DNA of 64,000 bases from Bolinopsis microptera. Lineage: Eukaryota; Ctenophora; Tentaculata; Lobata; Bolinopsidae. The stretch is taken from the NCBI RefSeq assembly GCF_026151205.1, contig NC_087084.1:7489394-7553393 (forward strand), written 5' to 3'. Under the pieces are notes generated by a model. That model saw only the letters and a list, made by a program, of their open reading frames with translations, did not search any database and was not told the DNA's origin. Positions 33,801-45,317 of the stretch are shown here, one piece after another. Both the position numbers and the translations under genes were made by a program. The number at the start of each line of letters is the position of its first letter. Position 1 is the stretch's first letter.

Positions 33801-36800
33801 ATAATCCCAAGATTTGACACGTTCACAGGCTACCACGTCTCGTGTAACCCCAGGATTTGACACGCTCACAGGCTACAATGTCTCGTGTTACCCCAGGATT
33901 TGGTTTTGGATCAGACGCTGAAAACAACAATAGAGGAGCGGTTTTCACTGCCGCAGTTAAAAAGGGTAGGAGTAATTACCCGCTGAGTCAAAACCCGCAT
34001 TAGGTGAGCAATTCTATTCGGAGTGCCCTCACGTGTCCAATAGTATCTTAAGGTGGTAAAAAGTGGATATATGAGGTGGCCCGACGGTCCTACGATGTCG
34101 ACAAAAGTCTGCTCCTTCGCAATATAGACCACTCCCCTATAATTGTGTGTATTGGAAGGGTCTGTTATGCTGCGCGCGACGCTAGCCATGTGTTAATTAA
34201 TTACAGTGAAGTTCCTCCTTCGCAAAGTTATTTTCCGCAATTTTCTGGATTTATTTATTGTTGATGCGCGCGGCGCTACATAGTACATTGGTCAAATAAA
34301 TCGTCAATTTTTATAAATTTTACCATGCGCGAATCCCACTCATTTATTATTTTTTCCCTAGTCACACTTTTCACTCGAAAGAATTAATGGTACAAAATAC
34401 AAGTAGGGAAAATTGATCTTACTGGGCCGCGCTCAGCCTGTCATTCCGCGCCGCCTAATCTCTATTTTATATGTTAATGAACAGAATAGCCTGGGGTCCC
34501 CAGGTAAAAATTGATCGTGCGTGGTTTAACCGCGGCGAAATTTTTGTTTCAGACGGATTTCCCTGTACTAAAATGCTTTTGCGGAGTGACAATATTCAAA
34601 CTTCGATAAAGTATATGAAGCGGGTACTTCTCGGAAAGGAAAAATTTAGGCAAACACGATGTGACTATTTTTGGATTGATTTAATACAACTGCAGAAAAT
34701 TATTTAAACTTTAAGCAAAGAAGGGCAAATTTTGACCACCTTTTTGGATTTTTACTAACTAAGTGTGTACCTGTGCTCTGTGGTTTTGCCAGGTAGCTCT
34801 CTTTAGAACTTACGGTAGCGGTGCCGCTACCTGTCGGCCCGATGGAGTGTTGAGAATACGTTCTTACTAGTTACTAGAATGTGATCTGAACTCAAACTCG
34901 TCATCACTGTGTCGGCTGACAGTCCGGTCCGTTGGGTCGGTAAGGAAGGTCGTCCACATGACACAGTACAACTAGACTACAGCACGTTGACTATGTTATT
35001 AACAAACCATAATTAGTGAGTGAGATAACTAACGAATTGAAAATAAATTTGTATCGATTTTCATTTACTTTGTATTTGTATTTTATTCCAAATCAATTTT
35101 AAAACGGTAGCGGATCTGAGCCATAAAATTCTAATTTTATATTATTATTAAAGTTAAACTTAAAGCTTTAAAGTAGGTATTTAAGCAGAAATTGATTTGT
35201 TATTGATTTTCCGCAAATTAATTTAAAAACGGTGATGAGTCTGAGCCACCATAGCAGATTAATGACTAAATGAGTACTATTTTCAGATTAAGGTTTTATT
35301 TAACCAAGCCGTCCACGATAGATATGATACGGGGCCGGATAAATATGAGGGACGCAAGATAGACCTCGGAGCACAAGTTACAGAGAAATCAAAGCGTCCG
35401 GCAGTCAAAGTGGATTCAAAGTTAGTAGCTCAACCCATTTTATTCTGCGATTATTCGAATATCACAGTGGCAAACATGACCGTTGCAATTATACTCACTA
35501 AACTATTTACCCGGCCCTATACTATTATAGATTCGTCCGGGTTTTTGAGTGACAATTCGCGGGAAGAGCCGGGATATTATCAAATAGAGCAATAGACACC
35601 CACGCAGAATCCCTCGATAGCACATTTTCAACTTGTCAAGCGTGTCTAATTAAATTTAATCCGTTCCGTTAATCTAAATATCATTCCGTTAATCGAGATA
35701 CTGTGCTTTTATGGGAATTCCCTCAACGCGCGGTGCATGAGTGAGTGTGTCAGGCAGTGTTTTGCACGTGACTTGCGCGCGACCACTGAACAACTAGTTT
35801 TCGCGTCATGTGACAAGTGCGTACGTCACATGACCTGCCAACGTGCGGCTATATCCCTGCTTGGAAACTGGGTGAAACAAGTTTTCCATCTGAATACCTC
35901 CGCTATGCCAAACAGTTGGTCACAGCCCCTTCCCGCTAGCAGTATAACTATATAGTGTTGATCCTCGATTTGACATCAGGATAGATACTAATAAATTATG
36001 TTCAACCTGAACGAGTTACTCGAAATTAAGCAACTAAATAAGGATCAATAGCGATTATACACTCTCACTCAAAATCCCGGACTCATCTGTAATACATAGA
36101 CACTCCGCCCTCAATATTTATTTAAGTGTAAACACTCGCTCCCGCTCAGGTTTACACCTGAGAAAGTCAACTCGTGCGCTAGCGCGCACTTGTAGCTTTT
36201 TATCAAATAGAATCCGCTGCGCGAATTCTATCTCAAATAGATTACTTCGTGCGGCGTGTCTAACTAGACTCAATGTATTTTACAGTTATACCGGGTCCAG
36301 GACTCTAGGGCGTAAGAGTAAGAGTAAGACTCTAGGGCGTGAGACTTTAGGGCGGCGCCCTAACCCTAACCATCACCCTAACCCTAACCCTAACCCTTAT
36401 CCTAACCCTAACCCTAACCCTGACCCAAACCCAAACCCTAACCCTAACCCTAACCCTAACCCTAAGACCCTAGAGTCTTACGCCCTAGAGTCTTACGCCC
36501 TAGAGTCCGGACCCCAGTTATACCCCTTTACTGTTTTTCAGGCAAAGTCTCACCAAAAGTAGTTTAGCAGGCATATTTTAAGTTCAAAAAAATTCTAATT
36601 GAATGTCAAAAATGACAAAAATAAAAATTAGTCATGTGGAGGTTTTTTAAGAAATTTGCGGAAAATACGCGCCAGAACTGTTGTACAAAATTTGGTACAT
36701 TTACATAACCCAAAATCGCCATATTCAGGTGCCTTAAAAATCATGTTAAAATTGAGTTAGAGATCTGAAATTTTGCAGGGCGTGTAGATGTTGACCAAAA

Positions 36801-39800
36801 TCGACTGTGAAAAAAGTTTCAAGTTTCAGGAGTATATCGGGAAATTAGTTTTCTGGAACCCCTGTTTTACAACAGATTGTCGTGAAGTATATTAATATCA
36901 TGTATCTCATGTCAGTGGTGGCAAGCACGACCGCCGCCATTATACTCACTATACTATAATTTACCCCCCTATACTTCTATTATCACAGGAGGGGCAAAGT
37001 GCAAAGAAACTGCTGCTCACTGCTAATAACTGCTGCTCACTACTGCTCGCTGCTGCTCACTGCTGCTCAGTGAGCAGTGAGCAGCAGTGAGCAGCAGTTA
37101 GCACCAGTGAGCAGCAGTGAGCAGCAGTTAGCAGCAGTGAGCAGCAGTTAGCAGCAGTGAGCAGCAGTTAGCAGCAGTTAGCAGCAGTTTCTTTGCACTT
37201 TGCCCCTCCTGTGTTATACCCCCTTAACTGTTTTCCAGGCATTATAAGACTCACCGAAAGTAGTTCAGCAGGCATATTTTAAATTCAAAACATTCTAATT
37301 CATTGTCAAAGATGACAGGAATAAAAAATAGTTATGTAAAGGTTTTTAAGAAATTTGCGTTAAATACGCGCCAGCACTGTTATACGAAATTCGATTAAAA
37401 AACTACAAAATTGACATATTCACACATTTATTCTGGTGCCTTAAAAACGATGTTAAAATTGAGTTAGAGATCTGAAATCTTGCAGGGCATCTAGACGTTG
37501 ACCAAATCGACTGTAAAAAAAGTTCATATTTCATACATGATTTTTTACATTCCATTGAATAAAGCTTTCGACTTGCGGGTTTTTAGAAATTAGTAGTCAA
37601 TATTGGAACCAGGTGGGACAAAAGTAGGACAAAAACGCATGTGCCAAAAACAATTGTAAATGATGGCTATAGTTATAAGTTAGGCATAGGAGCCATCGAA
37701 AGTCGTACAGAATGACCCAGGCTCATGGAATAAAAGGAAATGAACGAAAATGAATATTCTCCTGAAAGTGCTCAGAATGGTTCAAAACTGTTCGGAAAGA
37801 ATTTGTGTTGGTCCTAGGACCACTTGAAACAAGTTTGGGAATCACTGCTTGGCTAGAACCGATGTAAGGGTGATGTCTATTGAATCTTTATTGCCGAATA
37901 CAGCTGCTTTTGGGCAGTTCTTCTTAATCTACCACAATTGTAAATGAATGGTAAAAGCGAGCGACCGATTTCATTCTCGGTATCATTTTGCATTTGTAGA
38001 CAGTCATTCAAATTAATATCATTTCCTTTTGTTTGGGAAAGAGAAACACTGGCAGCAGTCAACTCTACCTAATTGTGGGCTTTGGTCAAATTTAGTTTAT
38101 GTAATAAGCGCCATTAGTGGGCACAGAATATTTTCCTCCGGGTTCGATAAATTGTGTACAAAAATTTGTCTAAAAGATAATTCCATCATGAAGCAATATT
38201 AGCTAAAAATGCTAAACGGCGCTTGTAGTTGTTCGATGGATGCTTTTTTCGGTCAAATTTTTAGATTTTGGTCTATAACTTCCACAGTTTCAGTTATTTT
38301 GAAATGATTGTTATGAGTCGTAATCATTATCAACTAAGCGATCAGACGAAACTTTTGATACTAACATTTTAAGATTTAAAGGACAGTTATTTTCGAAATA
38401 TGTTATCCTGAACACAAGGCCGGTTTCCCCTCTTGTATATGAATTTTAAACGGCCCTTATAGCGAACAGGGGGATGGCTGTTCGTTTGAGTACTATGGCT
38501 ATGAGTATGACGCAGTTATACAAGTCAGGCAAAACAATTTGTGACCTGCCTATTGGCCGGGCGCCGCCATGGACTCAACACATGGTCCAAGCAAAGTCCA
38601 GTATAAAGGAAGGTAGTATTGATCAAGCTAATTATGATCCTGTAAAAATTGTTTTAAAATATTTGATATTATAGGATTTAAAGGCATTTTAAATTTAAGC
38701 AAGAAATTACCCATTTTTCTTTATTTTTACACATTTGTATTTGTAACCTGACCTTATCGTGCTGCACGGTGAATTTGCATTATTCAATATTCATACTTAA
38801 AGGCAACTATTGGTATCAAATTTATCAAACTCGGAGACAATAAATTCTGTGCTAGCGATCATGGCGCTTATTACATACTTACTATAGCGTTGAAAGTATT
38901 TATACTACTAGTGTAAACCGGCCTTCGGCCGGGATTTCATTGCCGTAGTTAAAAAGGGTAGGAGTAATTACCCGCTGAGTCAAAACCTGCATTAGGTGAG
39001 CAATTCTATTCGAAGTGGCCTCACGTATCCAATAGTATCTTAAACAATAATTTCATAATCAGTTCTTTCTCGTGGATAATTAAGTCATTATTAGGCACCA
39101 CATTCCATGATCATAAGGTCCGAACACCGAATATTACACCTCATCACTCTCGTCTTGAACCGCTTTCCATTTTTATTTAAATCGTTTAGAAATTAACCCT
39201 TATTAACTCCGCACCACGCCCGCCTTATATTTGAAAACATGCATTACATTGTCGTATGAAAGTAAACAAACAGACCGCAATTCAACGAGTGGCTCCCTCC
39301 GCCCTCCTCCCCCTCCTAATAAAGTAATAAGCTTATAGTATTACACGCATAAAAATTGTTGTATAAAAATATGAACTCTCTCTCTAGTCTCTACAGTTCA
39401 AACAGACCGGAAACAGTGCCTCCTATAATTAGCGGAGCTAATCTAATTACCAACGCTAGGTACATAATATATAGTGATGGAATTATGGAAGAGAGCGAGG
39501 AGGGAGAAAAAGTGAGCCATTTTATGTCACATTTTTGGTACAAAACCATCAATTAAGCCACTTACCACCGACCAATTTAAAAAACCTTTATAATTTAACT
39601 TCGTCAGAGTTTTGTCGGCACTTTACCGAACAAAATCAGCCCCGTAACTCTTACCGTTTTCTTGATTAAGCTGCTTGGAAATTACACACGCACACACAGA
39701 AAACACACACACATCTTGAGAATATTATTATTGATTAATAAAATATATCTATGCATATCACGACAATCTGTCGTAAAACAAGGAATCCCGATGCTCCTTA

Positions 39801-40688
39801 AACTTTAACATGTTTTTGCCATCGATTTTACCGAAGTCTAGACGCCCTGCAAAATTGAGCTAGGGATCTGAAAAACAGTTTAGATTTTAAAGGGGATTGT
39901 TCTTAACTAATACGGTCGTCCACAAAAGGGTTTTTTAGGCTTATTAAAGTATGAATTTTTAAAATCAAAGAAATAACATTAACATTATTAATTTCAGATA
40001 CTCTACTTTCGCTGCAACACGATTTGAATTCACGGCAACTGGCAGAGCGGTCTTTAGTCGTTTGGCCTTCGGGCAATGTAATGCATGGCCAAAAAACATG
40101 GAGATGCAATGCCAAAAAGTTCGAACATGGATACAGCACAGAAGCAAAGCGAACTTTACTGCTGTTACTTTGGCAGGAACAAAAAAAATTAATCCGGAAA
40201 ATGGAAACTTCTCTAGGGGACTTGGAGTTTTTGGCAACAACAAGCACACTTTCTTACCAGACTGTCTTACTGATAAATACTTTAATTTCTTTCAACCACA
40301 AATCCATGGCAACAAGTTCCTTCCATTGAAATCAGTTAGAAAGACGTATATATTAACAGACAATAACGGCCAGAACGTATATCGATATGCTGAATCAAAA
40401 AACCAAGAGCGTGCATTCTGCTGCTGTACAAACATGAAGACAGGGAGGGTACTCGATGACGATGAAAGAAAGAACTGCATATCGTTAACTGATTGTTTAG
40501 CCAATGATTGGACTTGTAGACAAGCATTCGATCCCGAAATTGGGATGGAAATTGAGGAACAATTGCAAAAGGACAAACAAGAAAAACAAGAAGCATACAT
40601 GCGAGGACTGCAAAATGGAAATGGCATTATCGTGAAGGGTCTTGCTGGGGTAAAAGCTAAAAGGATAAAGAAGTTGGGCTGGAATTAG
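30832..40688 (+). CDS. Secreted orphan protein, six exons
   Basis: Six exons join in consistent phase to 450 residues: 30832-30933, 31546-31711, 32021-32093, 33000-33186, 35287-35420 and 39998-40688. Exon 1 encodes a signal peptide (MIRSLVVVFSLFLTCSTYS). The mature protein has few cysteines at first, then an ectodomain-like middle (TRFEFTATGRAVFSRLAFG) and a cysteine cluster (AFCCCTNMKTG...CISLTDCLANDWTCR). It ends in a highly charged Lys/Glu/Gln-rich stretch that is probably helical. I recognise no domain family. Exons 1-4 and 6 are well supported. The donor of exon 5 (AAA|GTTAGT) is weaker; it was chosen because it restores phase, and because the sequence just after it is repeated at about 36915-36980 in non-coding DNA. 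Introns hold minisatellites and fold-back insertions. Confidence 0.75.
32135..32955. repeat. 10-bp GTCCGTCCCT minisatellite in intron 3 of the orphan gene
   Basis: About 80 copies of a 10-bp unit (TGTCCGTCCC with CAT, ACC and CCC variants). An internal higher-order duplication is visible: about 32280-32410 matches 32465-32590. Because the unit lacks stop codons, all three plus-strand frames and some minus frames stay open, giving long spurious ORFs of SVPVRPCPSL-type repeats. The intron borders GT (32094) and AG (32999) enclose it. Confidence 0.95.
33187..35286. other. Intron 4 of the orphan gene
   Basis: Contains a tandem repeat of about 46 bp at 33770-33905 (units with CACGCTCACAGGCTACCACG). 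A dispersed repeat at 33948-34051 (GGTAGGAGTAATTACCCGCT) recurs at 38938-39040, and the CTCAGCCTGTCATTCCG repeat lies at 34420-34506. No coding content is supported. Confidence 0.65.
36283..36523. mobile_element. Telomere-repeat-bearing fold-back insertion
   Basis: A 221-bp segment (36293-36513) with inverted ends GGGTCCAGGACTCTAGGGCG / CGCCCTAGAGTCCGGACCC. Its centre is about 110 bp of CCCTAA-type telomeric repeat (36358-36468). The segment is flanked by direct copies of AGTTATACC (36284-36292, 36515-36523), which look like a 9-10-bp target duplication. It lies in intron 5 of the orphan gene. Confidence 0.75.
36516..37520. repeat. Two tandem copies of a ~300-bp intronic sequence
   Basis: 36516-36820 and 37213-37520 align over about 300 bp: both run from TTATACCCC through AGCAGGCATATTTTAA and GAGTTAGAGATCTGAAAT to GTTGACCAAA. 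Each copy begins directly after a fold-back insertion (36293-36513 and 36984-37213), which suggests this site attracts hairpin elements or is their source. Confidence 0.8.
36984..37213. mobile_element. CAGCAG-rich fold-back (hairpin) element
   Basis: The ends CACAGGAGGGGCAAAGTG and CACTTTGCCCCTCCTGTG are exact reverse complements, and the inverted arms continue into AGCAGCAGT / ACTGCTGCT repeats. The whole 230 bp can fold into one long hairpin with repeat slippage in the stem. TTAT on each side may be a short target duplication. Confidence 0.82.
39190..39690. repeat. Dispersed ~450-bp repeat, copy 1
   Basis: Resembles 44340-44710: both have CGCC..TATATT.GA.AACA, a pyrimidine-rich CCTCCCCCTC.TAATAA tract, a GAGCG.GGAG..AGGGAGAAA purine tract, and then TCATCAATTAA...CACTTACCACCGA. 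It lies in intron 5 of the orphan gene. Confidence 0.7.
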
Positions 40689-41001
40689 GGATATACCGGA
40701 CAATAAGCTCCTCTTTGGATAGGACAATTTCTAATTTCTAATTTCTAATTTTCTTCTACAATGAAACTGTGATTAGAATTATAAACGTAGCACTTTGATT
40801 TAAAATAAGTTGGGAGAGGATTTTTTTGTCATGTTTCAATATTTATGATAGTTTAATCAAGCGTACAATTAGATTTTATGAATTGTTTTCATGCATATTA
40901 AATCTATCGTAAATTATAGATCCTCTATAAGTCTATAGTAAACTACAGATCCTCGATAAATACAACGGTGAATGCTAAAAAATAGTTAAATGAACACTGA
41001 A

Positions 41002-41007
41002 AATAAA
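41002..41007 (+). terminator. Possible poly(A) signal of the orphan secreted gene
   Basis: AATAAA about 315 bases after the stop codon at 40688; the intervening DNA is AT-rich and non-coding, as expected for a 3' UTR. Confidence 0.5.
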
Positions 41008-41819
41008 ATCAAATTGTACTAATGCAATATTCACTTGATAAGTTGATATGAGTTTAAATTCAACACATTTGACGATAACAATTCTCGAAACTGAAAGATT
41101 ATTGATAGCCAACTTCAAAAAATACTTTTAACAACCCGAGTTTATTCAAAGAATCTCCCAGCTGACCAATGAGGCAGTTGAAGCACTGAATAGGCAGATT
41201 ACAGAATTCATAAATGATTTAGCTAAAGAAAGCTCGATATCTCTAAACAGACCCAGAATCCAAAACCCAAGTTCTACTCAAGGTTTGATCGACAGCAAGT
41301 GCACGACAGCACGACGCCTTTAAAAAAAAGAGAAGTTGGGCCTGACTGGCCCACGAGAGGATAGCATGAGGATGCTCTGCCTGCCTCTGGAGCATGGCAG
41401 CTCTATAAGGGGAAGTTGCCAATGAAATCGAAGTGTATAGTGTAGGATGTTAGTAATTGTTATGAGAGGGTTGAGCCTGACGTGATATCATGGATCACTT
41501 AGGTTCCACAGGGACACGTCCAACTTGATTGGAAATTGCTAAAATCACTGAAAACTGCTATTGATAATATTATTTTCACGATTTTATCAACTTTGGTGTC
41601 CCGCTACCTATAACGTAAATTTTTTTGTTCGAGACAATTTGAACAAGAATTGCGCCTGTTTTTTCGTTATACTTATAGCGGACGCTAGATTTTCATTCAC
41701 TATAACTATAAGTATAAGCTCTAATCAGTTCACTTCATAATAATAATATTGATAGATTATGCTTTATATACGGAAAACACTTGAAATTGCCGTAAGACTT
41801 AACTTGTATCTGTCCTTCC

Positions 41820-42290
41820 ATCCGCGACAAACAAATCGAGCTGGTCTCCAGCTATCTTGGAATTATTATCTCATTATATAAGCAGCACAGGGACATTTTG
41901 GCAAGCGACTGACTCTCTCTACCGTAAAGGACTTGGAGTTTACTTCAGCCTGAGAGGAACTATGGACTGGAGATTCATCGATGCATCCTGCCTTTACAAA
42001 TTATTTAACACCCTTGTAAAGCAAATTCTACTTTACGCTGTCAAATACGTCCCCGGCTCAGCGGTGCTACCCACCGTCAACAAGATCGTCTCTTGCTTCA
42101 ACAAACATCATGCAGTTACTCACATGGCAAAACAGCAACTGGAGCGGGTGCACCTACGTCATTCAAATATCTGCTTGGTATAAATAGAAGAGCAATCAAT
42201 GACGCAGACTGGCTAGGAACTGGCTCATACCCACAACCCAATCATCATTGATTGGGTATGAGCCATATTGACCTTATTATCAGATTTCGT
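41820..42290 (+). pseudogene. LINE reverse-transcriptase C-terminal fragment
   Basis: Frame remnants include SYLGIIIS, then GTFWQATDSLYRKGLGVYFSL and YKLFNTLVKQILLYAVKY. These match the thumb and C-terminal pattern of LINE reverse transcriptases (YLGI.IS..G....A...L..KA...LF..LV.P.LLY). Frameshifts occur near 41865 and after 42140. Its C-terminal end seems to continue at 43534, with about 1.2 kb of other DNA between. Confidence 0.75.
42212..42256. repeat. Short hairpin within the LINE fragment
   Basis: TGGCTCATACCCA and its complement TGGGTATGAGCCA flank a smaller inverted repeat, ACCCAATCATCATTGATTGGGT. A local stem-loop with no assigned role. Confidence 0.8.
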
Positions 42291-43533
42291 TGTAACTCTC
42301 CTCGCGTCCTAAGATGGCGTTTCTATGTCTCGTATGTACTATAGGAGACATTTAATATGTGTGGCACCCCACTGTATTACCTTATGTCGGCACGTGACAG
42401 TGATCAGAGTGATCAGAGTGATCATGCACATGGCTACCTGCTACAGTTATTATACCTGTCAGCATGCAAATGCCTCTTAGTATTTCTAAAATGACACGCT
42501 GATTATCCAAGTACCGAATATTTACAAAAAATTCCACTCATGAATTAGTTTCAATCGCATGATATGAGGCTGAAAGTGTTGACAACAGTGAAATCTGAAT
42601 TGTGTCGGGTCTTCTTAAGACCTGTTTTCGACAGGTCATATGGTACATTCCGTATACTCACGATCTACATTAGTGTCTTTTCCCTATTTTTTCATAAAAT
42701 GAAAATGCTTTGAGATTATTAAAATTAAATAAAAGCTCTAGACAAGGAATAGTTAAAAAATAATGCGCAAGTCTAATCTTTCCCTAAAACAAATTACTAA
42801 ATGTCAGAACTTCATTGTAGTTTCTGCCAATATGTTTTATCATAAGCTAAAGTACGGAGATAATATTAATACAATTCAAAAATAATAAAATATTTATATA
42901 TTTTTTGAGATACGGCTTTCAATTTTTTACACGAATTACGTGAGTTATTAGAATGTTGCGTGTGGGTAGTAAATTTTGGCCCACTCTAGTGAAACTGAGT
43001 TAGAAATATCCAAAATACATTTCCTGACGTGATAGCGAAAAGCCAATCAAATCCCAAAATCGCTCGAGCGTGCTAAATCACTCTAAGTCTACATGGTCGA
43101 TCTTCAAGATTGTTCTAAAAGGCCCCCCGATAGTTGTAACCGACTTCAACGGATGTATTTTCGGACGCTGATTCCGAATCACCCGCCATGACATAGGGTT
43201 CGCTGTCACGTATCAAACCAAATTTTATTTATCTTTACACTTACTGGGCCGCGCTCAGCCTGTCATTCCGCCTAATCTCTATTTTATCTCTGTTTATAAA
43301 CATGATAGCCTGAGGTCCCCAGGTAACCTTACACCAGAATCCACATTCATTTTTATCCAGATTATTATCTGAAAAGTTGAATTTTTGCGCGAGTTTTCAT
43401 ACTTTAATCCCTGTAAGATACGAAAACTATACGAATCCACCAAAAACACAGTGAAACAATTATCAGGAGGAAGCGATCTTTCAATCCCTCTGTAAATCAG
43501 CGAGGCTATGATCAAAACCGTTTTTGTTCAACA
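42290..43533. other. Non-coding DNA splitting the LINE remnants
   Basis: No supported gene. It includes a copy (43240-43326) of the dispersed repeat with GCGCTCAGCCTGTCATTCCG and GGTCCCCAGGTAA seen at 30060 and 34420. Confidence 0.55.
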
Positions 43534-43900
43534 ATGGAACAATTAGAGCGAAAACTGAACAGAGAATTGGGATTCTACATCCTCATTAAGGCAAGCTTCG
43601 GTTGCGAAACATATCTGTCGATCAACCTACGGCCACAGCAGACTAAGAGACTTGCGGAACTCAGAACAAGCTCGGATCAATACAACATTGAAACAGGAAG
43701 ACACGGGTCACAGCATGAACCGCCATAAACTAGGGTATGCAAACACTGTTCTACTACAGATGTGGAGGCACTCGACCTTCTTCTAGCTTTCTAGAGCTTC
43801 CTTTCCCTGATCTAATCATCGAAGATGAGCTTCATGTATTGCGCACTTGCCCTCTTTATGAAGATTTCCGTCACTGAAGGTTCCAATTACCGAAGCTCAT
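43534..43900 (+). pseudogene. LINE C-terminal fragment with cysteine/histidine tail
   Basis: EQLERKLNRELGFYILIKASF continues into a frame with CKHCSTTDVE and then, after a shift, EDELHVLRTCPLYEDFR. This CxxC...H....C arrangement is usual at the C-terminus of many LINE ORF2 proteins. Same strand and likely the same decayed element as 41820-42290. Confidence 0.65.
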
Positions 43901-44339
43901 GAACGAAGATTCCCTAAAAAGCTAAAAGCCTAAAGCATCCTCCTAACAATAACAATATTGCCTAATGTAAGACTCAGAATACTTTTAGAAGAGTCCATTT
44001 ATTTTATAAAATGATAAATCTCATTCTGAAGATTTGCGGGGATTATTTCTTTGTTTATTATAGTGGTTTCAATTTTATTCTCATTCTCTTGTATATATCT
44101 ATATAATATACTTTTTGACTTTTGGGTAATATAAAGTTACTTTATATAATACATATTGGGTCAGACATTACCATTGTAATTTGACTTTTGAAGTCCTAAT
44201 GAGTGTTTATTTAATTGTCCGTTCAAATAAAGTGTTCAGATCTCTTCCCAAAAGCATTTCATTACAAACTTATTATTGTCCAGTTTATGAATAATTATGT
44301 TGGACAATTTAAATTTCTATTATCTGATTCAATTATATC

Positions 44340-44710
44340 AACACTAGTGTAACCCGCCTAGTATATTCGAGAACACATATTACGTTGTCGTAATTTGGTG
44401 CAAAAGTATGAACTCAGTTAGTCCAAACTGACCGAAATTTAATTCTGAGTGCCCCCCCCCTCCCCCTATAATAACAGGCAATCTTGCGGATTATCCACTG
44501 CCAAATAACCTAATATAATTATACAGCAAAACTGTAATGCTGCAATGGGGGAGGGGGCGATGAGGAGCGGGAGAGAGGGAGAAAGCATTATATTTATAAT
44601 GTCACATTTGTGGTACAAAATCATCAATTAAATCACTTACCACCGATTTAAAAAATGTACGCTGTAAGAGTTGTGTCTGGAATATACCGAAAAAACCGTT
44701 TTACTGCTTA
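44340..44710. repeat. Dispersed ~450-bp repeat, copy 2
   Basis: Counterpart of 39190-39690: ATTACGTTGTCGTA, a CCCCCCCCCTCCCCCTATAATAA tract (44451-44473), a purine tract and TCATCAATTAAATCACTTAC in the same order. Confidence 0.7.
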
Positions 44711-45317
44711 CTGCTATTTTTACTTATGGTATGTATTAAAAGTCGATTGAAAAATTATATGCTAAAATTTTTTTTTTATTTTATTGAAAATCTTTTCAAA
44801 ATAGTACATACATCAATGTAATTGCATGAAAATAACACGGTCAAAAAGTGATTTCTATGTACTATAATGACGGGAAACCAGAACGTAGTTCGTGCAAAAA
44901 TTACACCTACAAAGTATGGTCCCTGACAAAACATTTCATACAATCAACACATATAAATGTAAGATATATAGTAATAGAGATGATTGTGCAATAATAAAAT
45001 ACAGCGTGCATAAAATATCATAATGTTAATAATTTGTTAACTTTTTAATGAAATAGATTATATCATACAATACTTTTAAAAACCCAACCCACAACCCAAC
45101 CCACCCCTAACCCCTTAAATAGTTTGGATCGGTTATTTTAGATTAGAGAATTGGCATTGGGAGAAATGAGATGCATCTAATCATTATCAGACAGGTAGAA
45201 TTCAGCGTGACTATCGTTTGGATCTGTGGGTAGCATTTCCGACCATAGGTGATCCTTAAGTTTGGCCTTGAAGATATCAGGACAGCTATGGTCTCTTATT
45301 TCGAGAGGAAGTTTATT

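Noticed and set aside
36358..36468. True chromosome end
   Set aside because: The TTAGGG-type tract is internal, short and degenerate, with unique sequence and genes on both sides.
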